This document shows, piece by piece, positions 54,320 through 64,000 of a stretch of 64,000 nucleotides of DNA (position 1 is its first letter; each line of letters starts with the position of its first letter). Under the pieces are notes generated by a model. The model was not told the DNA's origin. It did not search any database and was given only the letters and a program-made list of their open reading frames with translations. The stretch covers positions 22,007,219 through 22,071,218 of the forward strand of contig OU452219.1 of NCBI GenBank assembly GCA_911728455.2. Reading direction: 5' to 3'. The stretch comes from Marthasterias glacialis. Lineage: Eukaryota > Echinodermata > Asteroidea > Forcipulatida > Asteriidae. The position numbers and the translations under genes were made by a program.

Positions 54320-56020
54320 AAAACAGCCAGGAGTACAATGGTAAGTCTTGCTTTACATTCTTGTTCTACCTGATTCTGTTAATGATATTGGATGAGAAAT
54401 AGATTTGTGTATACAATGTTCAGCGAGTCTATTCTCTAACATACGTTGATTTCATCTCTTCATTTATGTCCATTTTTGCATTTTGTAAAATGACTTTCGA
54501 ACAAATTTATTATCTATCTGCACAATGTATTTCAGTATTCCTTAAAACATTGCTTTAGATTTTCCCTCATTCGAAAATAAGCAAATCCAAGTGTATATTT
54601 TAGTTTACGGAGGTCTTTTTTAATTAAACAGTTTTCTGGAGATTCTTAATGAATCTACGGTAAACTTACGAATCTGCAGCAAACTGTAGATTTGAAACGA
54701 ATCTACTGATATCTACTGATCATAAAAAAAATTATCTACACGTTCCTTAAAGAAATATTTTAATAAAAGATCACTTACTGGTGAACAGCTCTCGTCGTTT
54801 AAGTGGCAAATTGTGAAGTGGTTGCTGGTCCATGGTCATTGACTGTAAGGATCTGTGGTTGGATGATCATCTTATTGATAATGATAATAATATTCAGTTC
54901 TTATACATAGCTTTATCTACGGGCATCTCAAAGCACTAATTATGTTTAGTACAGGTATGCTAAATGTCTGAATAATGAGACCCATTTATTTAGCACCTTG
55001 TAAGAGTTTACAAGGTGATACCATGCAGTCTATTGCCAAGTATGCCAGAAACACCAGGGCAAACCGCTTCTCATAGCGATAAAGTGTATGCCCGCTGGGT
55101 TCTTTTACCTGCATTACAAAACACACGGGACCTACGGCTTTACGTCCCATCTGAAGGGCAAAACAATAATGGTTAAGTGTCTCTCTCAAGGACACAAGTG
55201 TCAAGACTGGGACTCGAACCCACACTCTGCAGATTAGAAACACCAGAGCTTACAGTATGTTCTGTGTGTTAGAATGCTCGGTCATAACATTTCAGGTGGC
55301 TTCAAGTAACATAACAAAAGTTAGGCTTTTTTATTTTTCCTGATTGATGATCAACTTTGCTTAGAGGTCACAATCAAAACCATGTTTTAGTCAAAAATCT
55401 TGTACCATTTGTTATAGCTGCCAAGATCTAATTAAACTGTTCCTTTTTGCTTAATCTTGTTCATTATTTCCAGCCGACTAATCTTTAATTGTTTATATGA
55501 TGGATACCACCGTCAGTATATAAGATCCGTAATGGTATGAGCAACCTCATGCCCTTAATCAAACGGTTGAAAAACCCTTAGTGTTTTTTTGTTGTGATCA
55601 ACTTTGTACTACTGATCAATCTTGTGTAAGAGAGAATATCTTAAGTTCTATTTTTGTAATGTTTTGTAATTCTGGTGGACGTTGTTGCTTTATTTTAGTA
55701 TTAGTCTTCAAGGCTGTGGGGTTGATCGTCATCTTATTTTTTCAACGATTGTCTTCAATACATCTCAGAAAGCGCTAAGTGTTACGTGCTTATACATCAG
55801 TAGGAAGGGCACGGTGTAATTATTGGGTATTTTTGTCTGTAAGAAATAGTTGGTCTTTCTTGGGTATGTATTGTTGGGTTGTAACAAACATTTATTTTAA
55901 TGATTAATGTGGTCAATCTAACATCACATTAATAACATTAATATTGTTTTGTAGGTAAGTAAATTATTAATTTATTTTAGAGTCAGAACCATTGATGAAT
56001 ATTAAATATTTATCTGTGAC
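54320..56020 (+). other. RPAP1 3' region, no further coding exon seen
   Basis: After the stop at 54317 there is a donor consensus at 54341 (AATGGTAAGT) and a family A SINE (54955-55290). No AATAAA poly(A) signal was pinned down close to the stop. Confidence 0.4.
54955..55290 (-). mobile_element. SINE family A
   Basis: Minus strand: GTGTGGGTTCGAGTCCCAGT (B box), CTTGTGTCCTTGAGAGAGAC, and a body ending CAAGGTGCTAAATAAATGGG. It lies just 3' of RPAP1. Confidence 0.7.
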
Positions 56021-56024
56021 GGTT

Positions 56025-56165
56025 GCAAGCTTGATACTTCACAGAGGCAAAAGCGTCCATACCCTGGTCATTGCCTTGGTGCCCCTTGAAATGTTCTCAA
56101 ACAAATGTAAATCTCTCCCATTGAGCTGCCCTTTACCAAGGAAAATCTGCCTGCCCCTAAATGCC
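56025..56165 (+). repeat. Dispersed repeat G copy
   Basis: GCTTGATACTTCACAGAGGC, CCTGGTCATTGCCTTGGTGC and CCTTGAAATGTTCTCAAACA match the 38.7-kb copy; the 3' part is rich in TGCC. Confidence 0.55.
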
Positions 56166-59100
56166 CTTACACTCGCAGGACGCTGTGATCGCTGGACACT
56201 GAGCCTTATCATTGCAGTCTATGGTCACTGACGCGTCAGCGTGGACTATAAACTGCGTCGTGCATCAATTTTACCGCCGTGCAACCATCGCACGATTGAC
56301 TTTAAACCAGCTTTTATACAAACAAAGTATCAGTTCTGTGAAGGCTTTTTTGCCCTTGGAAGTCAGGATTGCCCGACCATCAAAACATTGTACTTTGTCA
56401 CATGTTTCATCACAAACAAAGTTTTTTTTTGGTTTTTTTTAATCACTTCCCAACCCTTCTGTGGTAGTTATTTTGCAGATTACATATTGATGAAGATCTA
56501 TTTCTGGCAAGTTATATCCCCTAGTGACTTAGTTGAATCCATCAATGTTTATATTAATCTGGCTAACCAATCCACTAATGACATAAACAATTGCCTTGAA
56601 AGTTTGTTGTGATGAAATCTAAGTTTAAATTCATCTGTTCAAATCATTAGGTCAGTATATTTATAGTGCATTAAATCTCTGATGGTTTGAGATGTAGCCA
56701 AGTACCCGCTGTGGGATCTAGCTACACATCCTCTGAAGAATCATCATCCATGTATACCTTCCTTGATTGAACTTGTACACACTGTTCAGTCGGTGTAGAG
56801 TTACCCATCCATTATGGAGGGTGTTTGCTGTACTTTGGAGTAGTTTGAACATAATGCATAGAATCCAGTATGTCCAGGTAGCCCATAGTGATTATTCGGT
56901 CTAGTGACGTCAAAAGATGATTTGGTATTCCGATCAGGAACCTGGCAATCCGGAACCTGGCTATCCGGAACCCGGCAATTCTTAGCCTCAATACTGAATT
57001 AATCCGTAGTCCACATGCCGCACAACATTCCTGACTTGGTTTAATTTCACATCAAATGAGATACAAATATTCAGCCCACTGTGTCATGAATGTCTTTCCG
57101 GATATTTAGATTCCATATGTTTCACACCATCCATTGCTTAGAGGCTGTTGGCAATTATCTATTTTTGAAACTTTTCATTAGCGTTGTGTTTTCGCAAAAA
57201 TGTGGGTGGATAGGTCCCCAAGAAAATAAGAAAGAAATTTGATTTGTTAATTAAAAAAACAAATATAATTGTTTTTAATCGGAAACTGGGGTGGGTAGGT
57301 GGGTAAAAAAGAATCATTTAGAAAAACAATAGAATTTGGAATTATTATATTTGATAATTCTGAATATCCCTAAGTTTGATTTCCGGTCATATTAATACAT
57401 AATTATTCTAATAGGCTTGTTCCGTAGGCCGCCTAATAGTCTTCATTAAGTCTGACTTCTGGAATGTATTCCTTGCTATTTATATTCCAAATGTGTGGTT
57501 CAGTTTAGTATCCGGATGCGATAGTTTTTATCCCAAATTGTTTTTCAGTTATTTCAATTCAGGTTAGTGTAGAGAAATTCTAGTTTGGGTTCACAGCACT
57601 TTCATGAACTTTCACCATTTTGTCAAGAAAACAAAATTAACATATACTGGGATTTGTAGAGCGTTATTCAAAGGTGAAGTGAATCGACATGAGTCCAGCT
57701 TTCTCCTGAAGATGAATGGAGCATACTGATCAAAACATTGAGTTTTTACATCACCGGTTCTTTCCAGAACCACCAAAACTCAAAGAGAGAGTTTATGTAC
57801 ATACTTTCCTCCCAAACCTTACTAGAATATTTTACATCATTAAATAAGAGGTTTTTTACATACATTATGCAAACTACAAGTGAATATGTAAATTAAATCG
57901 GGAGGGTGGCCTTTGCTTTCGATCCAAACCGGACGTCCGCCAGCAAAATGCAACATAATAAACACATTTCATAATGTTAGCAGGTTTTTGCCACAGTTTT
58001 GAGATGGCTTCATTAAGTATTGAAAAATGCAGCAAACAGTTCTTGAGTGATGGCATGCATGTCTGCAGACAACTTGAAGATAACATTACATGCCTTGGTG
58101 AATAATGTAATATCTGTTATCAGCGGTACATGAGTATCAATACATCCAGGGCCTTCAGTCTGTCTTCTTATCCCTGATGGCAAGAAGAGATTGAAGATGT
58201 AAGTTAAGACGAAGCAGCCGCAAGAAGAAACACAACCCCCCCTTTAGCAATGGATGACTCATCATCCAACTCAACCCACCCCCACAAACACCTCTGCACA
58301 AGATGACCGAGATTTCATCTACTGTGCCTCCAAGGTACTCATTAGTTAAATTATTGAAATGTCAGGAAATGGAGTTGTCTGAGAGGTGACTTCCGTCTCC
58401 AGTGCTGTCAATGCTGAAACACTTGGAGAGATTTACCTGTCTGTGAATTTTAATATTCACAGAGCTTCTGTTGAAAGACAGTAAGGTCCTCCTTAAGAAG
58501 AAGGATAATGGTCCAAGAATAGTTGAAGTCTTTCAAGAATTAACAAATGTGTTGGATGAAAGTTCATTTAAACTTATTTATATTTTCATAATTTTATATG
58601 TCCATTTATGTGCAGTTTAATAAGGAAATATGAGGGAGTCACGAGTGACAATAGTTGTAAATACATTATATTCCAAATCAAATTAGCTTTAATGGAGCAT
58701 TTTGTCAAGGACTCATATTTTTTATATTGTCATTGGGATCGACATTAATGTAATAACTTATCAAAGATTGATTGTCAAGATGATATTTGATTAGTGATAT
58801 AATTATCAAACATTTGTTATTAATCAAATTAAAGCTGAAGAGTAATTACCTTCATAATGATGGCTTGAGAGGGCCCTAACTAAATTACTCTTGGGAGGGA
58901 CGGGGAGTTGGGTGGAAATGTCCCTTGCTCTTATTTTGATTTCTGCTGTTATCTAAACAACCGTAAAAAAAAGACCATGGGGTTGGAGGGGGGTTGCACA
59001 ATCTTTAAATTTGACTGACGTTGTAGTTTTAAGATGCCTCATACCTCACAGGTCACTCCTCTGAGCCATCTCTTGTCATTTCTCCACAGCCCAACAGTGG

Positions 59101-59613
59101 CAAACCTCAGCTTGTTCAAAGCCTCAGCAGCAATCATGCCCCCTCCCCCCCCCCCCCCCCCCCCGCCCCCTGACAATGCCAGTGATAGGCCTACTCCTAC
59201 GATTATATTTCCATACCCTCTCCCCACCCAGCAGGAATAAAATGTGTGCCACCCCCTCTTCAAGTTGAGACATGTTTGTGATGCTCTTCCATGCTTGGAT
59301 GATTAAGATATTTGTGGTCTGATTTATTGATATAAAGAGCTAATCAAACACTACTGCGTCATACCACATGTTTACAACATCACTCATTATTACTGAGACC
59401 ACTAATTAAAGTCATCTTTAATCACTGACGCAATCTCTTGCCTTCATTAATTACGTATCATCACAACACTCCACAATACTTATCTCAATTTCCTGCTGTT
59501 AATGCAGTTGTATTAAAATCTGACCTTTCATCCCCTGTTACTACGAATATTTAACATCTCTTGGACATTCTTAAGATTGTTAAGGCTTGAATTTTACATG
59601 AATTAGTTAATGC
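56166..59613. other. No gene seen
   Basis: AT-rich DNA. A short direct repeat of ATCCGGAACC/TGGC units at 56938-56985, and a poly-C tract at 59.14 kb, are the only structures noted. ORFs at 56.0-56.6 kb are repeat-derived or unsupported. Confidence 0.4.
59136..59170. repeat. Poly-C tract
   Basis: A C run of more than 20 with one G, which produces the Pro run in a 68-residue plus-strand ORF that I do not accept as a gene. Confidence 0.9.
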
Positions 59614-59662
59614 GATTTTGTTTTGCCCTATGCCTTCACCAATGTATGATAAGCACTGTATA
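59614..59662. mobile_element. MITE family H, single arm
   Basis: One arm only: GATTTTGTTTTGCCCTATGC followed by GTATGATAAGCACTGTATA. No partner arm was found nearby. Confidence 0.5.
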
Positions 59663-61549
59663 GTTGATGTAACCTCTGATGTCACAGCGTAGTATTTTAG
59701 TTTCTACTCGGCGGTTTGCGCACGCATCATGTTTTGCATTAAGTTTGATGAGTGACATCATGGGTCAGATTGCCTTTGAATTATATGACCTTTGATGTCA
59801 CCCTTTAACCAAATTTATGCAAATACAATTGTGGGAGATTTCAGTGAAGGGTTGTTTAGAGGTAAACAAAGGGCACAAGTTCTGTAATCAGTTATTAGTT
59901 AAGTTTAAATGATCGGAGATGTCTGTATGTTATTATTATTATTTCTTCATCAACACTAGATGGAGGATGCACTTTATATCCAGATATAGATTTTCTTATC
60001 GAATTGAATTATAAATGTCAGAAATCATAGGATGCATTAATATTGATTCAAGATCCTCTCATTAAGTGTTTTACAATTCATCGCCGAATGATGGCACTAA
60101 TCAACACGCCTCGCTTACATTCACAAACCGCAATCTTTCACAAACTGCATCCTGTTATTGCGGTTCGGGAATTTAAGTGAGTCTGGTTTGACAGTGCCCT
60201 CTTGTGAAGATGAATCTTGAAACATTAGCCAAGGTTTATGTGTACCTGAAGTCAAGCATTGTACTTCGATCATATAATGGGATATGCATCTTTCAAAAGG
60301 CATCTCAACTCAACCATTGCACTTTGACGCATCAAAGACTGTATGTATCTCAAGTCAAGTGTTGTACTTTCACTAAGGTCAAGGTATCATCGCTAATGAG
60401 ATACTGAGATGAGTTAAGGAGATCGTTTCTCTGCATCCAGCAACCCTCAAACCAATTAAGATATTCCCCATGGTGATAATGACTTTGACAAGAAAAAAAA
60501 ACTTTCAATTTACCCTTTCTTTCTTTTTTTGAATATCTCGAGTCAACAGGATTCATGCACTTCAACATCAAGTTGTAGAGTTTACTTACATGTCTTGTAA
60601 CCATAATTATAACTGCATCTTTGGCAAAACAGGACAAAATACGGAGTTCTTTTTTTGCAGAAGCAATTTCCTTCTCATTGGATGCATCCGCTGTATTAAC
60701 TACAAGGTTATAGAGCTAATATAATATTATTATCATTTGAAAGTGTTTCAAATGCACAATATTTCAAAAGTATGTTTCATATTCTTTTTTCGAGTATTGA
60801 TACCAGCAGTGAGTTTTTGAGCACGAACTTGTCTTTGACTATCTTTAATTACCAAATGAGATCATAATTTGAAATGACGTCAATGCATACATGCCATCCG
60901 GTTGCCTCGGCCCATTATCAGTAACCCCCATCTTGATCTATGCAATCATCCTACAGTGGTGTTTTATTCAATAACAAAACCATCAAGATCAAAATAATAA
61001 GATTGAAGAATGAGGACCATGTGAGATCTCATGAATAACTCCACAGTTATCTTAATACCATCAACCAATCAGGCGTCAGGATGTTTAGTGATCCTGAAGA
61101 GTGTCATTGAATATTCAGTTACCCAACGTCATCATTTTAGTCAAGCAAGTTCATCTGTTGGATGATAGGAGCTTATGCAACCCGAGGAGCCCAGGGGTTA
61201 TACATAACATCAATATTAATGTCATTGAATGAGACGCTTCATCGTTAACGTCTTAGATTACATCAGATATTGTCTTTGGCGGTGGAGGTTGCCTTGAGAC
61301 ATCTCGGATATCAAGAATTCATAAAGAGCAATGCAATTAAATCCTGTGTTTTGTTTGTCAATAATGAACTGCAATATGGGCTGCTCATGATGCACTATGA
61401 AGCGACCAATGCTTGCAAATGGCTGTCAAGGCATAGGTGAAAGAGCTGAAGGATTAACATTTCTCATCAGAGAGGAGCTTTCAAAATGAGTTTCATTTCA
61501 TAACCATCATCATTGTTTGAATGACGAGCATTTTACCACAATTCTCATT
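59663..61549. other. No gene seen
   Basis: Contains a degenerate pair of TATCTCAAGTCAAGTGTTGT / TACCTGAAGTCAAGCATTGT segments (60243, 60345). Otherwise nothing recognisable on either strand. Confidence 0.4.
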
Positions 61550-61760
61550 CTTTGATATTATTAGGTGTTTGGGCAATGCCCGAAACACCTTATTTTTGTG
61601 CATTTAAAAAAAAATTATTTTATTTTATTTATTTTTTTCTTCTCCCCAGCATTTTTTGGAAATGCAAAGGTCATTGGTTCGAATCCCACCCGAGTAACAT
61701 GCCTGTGTTTTTTCCCTCTACTCTCGGGAAAGTCCTGAGTGGACAGTGCTTATCATATTT
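61550..61760 (+). mobile_element. SINE-like element, family D
   Basis: It opens with a near-perfect palindrome AGGTGTTTGGGCAATGCCCG-AAACACCT (61563-61590). It also has a B-box-like GGTTCGAATCCCACCCGAGT and the tail GGACAGTGCTTATCAT. Confidence 0.55.
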
Positions 61761-61981
61761 TATGCTTTTAATCTTTGCATCATCTGTGAAGGTTTTTGTA
61801 TGCTAATTATTTAGATCGTAGTGATAAGATTTGACTTTGATTCCTCTAAAAACAGGAAGTTCAAATGGCATATGTATAAGCTGTCTATTTGTTCATGTTT
61901 ATACTGATACATGTCACTGTTAAGACTTGTTTAACTGCTTTTAACAAAACCCAAATGCTTAGAATTTGTAATTCTGCATTT

Positions 61982-62201
61982 GATTTTTACCCTTGGTGGG
62001 ATATGCACTGCTTTCTGCTCCGCTTTGGAAAGCACTGAATATAGACCCCTTGCATATGACGGCACAAGCTCAAACAGCGCCCTCACTGAGGTCAAAGGAA
62101 GACCACTCATTGGCTGATAGTTATGTGTTGTGTGTACACATGTGTGCATTTCCATTGTTTGTCCTCAGCGCTTATCACACATCCGTGTAATGGTAAAAAT
62201 C
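61982..62201. mobile_element. MITE family H, 220-bp copy
   Basis: The ends GATTTTTACCCTTGG and TAATGGTAAAAATC are inverted, and GCGCTTATCACAC near the right end matches the TGATAAGCACTG block of the 49.83-kb copy. There is no ORF. Confidence 0.65.
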
Positions 62202-63469
62202 ATAATAATATTCTTTCCCATGGTGCACTGCATATTGGAAGGGAACAAACTAACGTAACCCTCTCTTTAATAATCTGTTAAAAATTATCTACATGTACAG
62301 CCACCTCATGACTGTTCTAACTTTGTCCAACATCAATTGTTAACAAAGAAAGTACACGCAGAAGTGACACTCAGAAAAGTATAGATGAATAAACAGCATG
62401 GTAAAGACTACATGAAGTTGGCAACTATGAGTAATGTCAAACACTTGAGTTCAGCATCAAGCTCTGATGTTCTTAGACCTTGTCACAAGAGGCAATTTTA
62501 CCAAGCATTTTGAAGATAACCAACTCGACTGCATGCAAAAGGAACACTTCAGCAATACAAGATATATTTTTCTAACAGTGTTACACAATTCCCCCCAAAA
62601 ACGTTGTGTAAATTTAAAAGGGATGGTTTTTCCTTCGAGATTGCCCGGAACTAGTTGCCCTTAGAACTAAGATTTCTTTAGCTACATCCATTGATGCATG
62701 ACTTGAGATATCCAGAATATTGACAAGTCAATCTAAAGTGATGAGACTTCCTGGAGCAGGCAATACAGAGTAAAGTAAGAAGTAGTTGACGTTGACTGAA
62801 CATACTGAATTACAGGAACTGGGTGCTGCGTGTCAGGATAGTGGGGGGTATTACATTACTGACTCTAAGCCTTTTACCCTCGCTTGAAAGAACTCTGGAT
62901 TCAAAATGAACATCTTATCAATATAAGACATTCAATGTGTTTTTATAATGGATTTTTGATTATGTTTTTGTAGGCAAACTCAGCTGTGGTAAATAGTAAT
63001 GCCAAGGAGTGATTGAAGAAAGGTTTGTTAGTGCTTAAGATAGCACTACGGACTCCAATCTGTGAAGCTTCATTTTATTTCACTGCATTGGAGACCTATT
63101 GAAGATTGTCAGGCTTGTTACTTGGTGCCTGTAAGGTCACAGGAGTTTTTCCTTAGTTAAGGGAAGCTCTGTGAGGGAAACTTAAATTTCTACTGGAATG
63201 TTTCAAGGGGTACCTTGGCAGTGAACCAGGGGCATTGAGGTGATTGCCTCTGGTGCCTCCATGAAGTATCGGGACTGGAACGCTTCTATGCTTTAATTTA
63301 TAAAAATTACAAAATGCGTAAATTCGCCAATATACAATCGACGGTTGAGTCTCTCTGCTGTAACCCAAGCCATCAGAAATTCAATGATCTGAAAGACTTT
63401 TTGTGACTTGATATGTTGAGATCTGATATTGAGATTTCTGATACATATGATCAATTAAATAATAGATTG
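62202..63469. other. No gene seen; inverted repeat G fragment
   Basis: 63215-63300 matches the reverse of repeat G (GATTGCCTCTGGTGCCTCCA). Short ORFs lack support. Confidence 0.4.
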
Positions 63470-63750
63470 ATAATTGCTCAAAGAAACAAGTGTCATGACC
63501 AGGATTCGAACCCACACTTCGATGACTTTGCCAACGGGGCTCAATTTCATAGAGCTGCTTAAGCACAAAAAGTAGCCAGGCACAAAACAATTTTGATCAC
63601 CAGAATAAGAATAAGTTTACCAGCCAAAATACCATTCTACATGTGCCATTTGTAACAGGTTTCCTTCCTTAGTTTTGCTTAGCAGAACATTTTCTGCCTA
63701 AGCAGGTATATGAAATTGGACCCAGAACTTGAGTTGGATGCGCTAGATTA
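63470..63750 (-). mobile_element. SINE family A, interrupted by MITE F
   Basis: Minus strand: GCGCATCCAACTCAAGTTCT at the head, then the MITE (63536-63723), then GTGTGGGTTCGAATCCTGGT and CATGACACTTGTTTCTTTGA. It is a nested insertion with the SINE the older element. Confidence 0.7.
63536..63723. mobile_element. MITE family F, nested in a SINE
   Basis: The ends GGGGCTCAATTTCATAGAGC and TATGAAATTGGACCC are inverted repeats, with internal GCTTAAGC / GCCTAAGC and a TTTGCTTAGCAGAA block. It interrupts a minus-strand tRNA-derived SINE between CGATGACTTTGCCAAC and AGAACTTGAGTTGGATGCG. Confidence 0.75.
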
Positions 63751-64000
63751 ATGTGGTTAATACAAGTCTAGAGTTCCATGTCGAAAAAGAGTCAATGCCA
63801 TTTTCATTTTGCAATGGCTCTTCCATTGGTAAACTTAAAGTTCATGGGAATATTTTGAAAGGTGCACCATGGCCAAGGCATCTGAAGCCATGGCCTCCAT
63901 GGCCCCAGTATAATTCCAGCCTGTTATTACTAGAATTAGATTCTCCTGGTATTGCATCCATAATTTTTTATAATTGTACACTTTCTCATTTAAAAATTTC

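Noticed and set aside
54145-54402. 85-residue ORF over the last RPAP1 exon in another frame
   Set aside because: The exon 26 phase requires the VLLHHMTCYQ frame, which matches the human HLLHYKL-type terminus and ends at TAG 54317.
59034-59240. Proline-rich 68-residue ORF
   Set aside because: The proline run is a poly-C tract; the rest is unsupported.

Overview
The window is animal nuclear DNA. It has GT-AG introns, a 27-exon coding gene, tRNA-derived SINEs, several miniature inverted-repeat elements (MITEs), and LTR and non-LTR retrotransposon remnants. The repeats and the short single-exon secreted C-type lectins suggest a marine deuterostome, most likely an echinoderm. That assignment is inference; nothing here fixes the species.

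Layout: 1-7.2 kb holds repeats and a few doubtful minus-strand exon-like segments. 7.2-12.3 kb is a decayed Ty3/gypsy-type element on the minus strand. 13-16.3 kb has long-TIR MITEs, two with perfect 9-bp target duplications, and a CAA/CAG microsatellite. 17.07-17.58 kb is an intact C-type lectin gene (minus strand). 18-20.8 kb is repeat-rich with no secure gene. 20.8-21.2 kb looks like a promoter with an NRF1-type palindrome between a possible minus-strand exon and the RPAP1 5' leader. 22.65-54.32 kb (plus strand) is RPAP1, reconstructed here as 27 coding exons joining in frame to 1448 codons. 54.3-64 kb holds repeats and no recognised coding gene.

RPAP1 encodes a conserved factor for RNA polymerase II assembly and Mediator coupling. 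Its largest intron (intron 11, 7.7 kb) contains a second C-type lectin gene on the same strand, which is an inverted paralogue of the 17-kb lectin. The two lectins are nearly identical over their first 125 residues and strongly diverged over the last 43, which form the sugar-binding loop region. A 309-bp TIR element sits upstream of the intronic copy and is absent from the other, so the pair supplies its own empty site.

The most unusual structural signal is that three RPAP1 exon/intron boundaries (exon 10 donor, exon 16 acceptor, exon 25 acceptor) each have a decayed tandem copy in the adjacent intron, leaving decoy splice sites. No CRISPR, rRNA, operon or prokaryotic feature is present.
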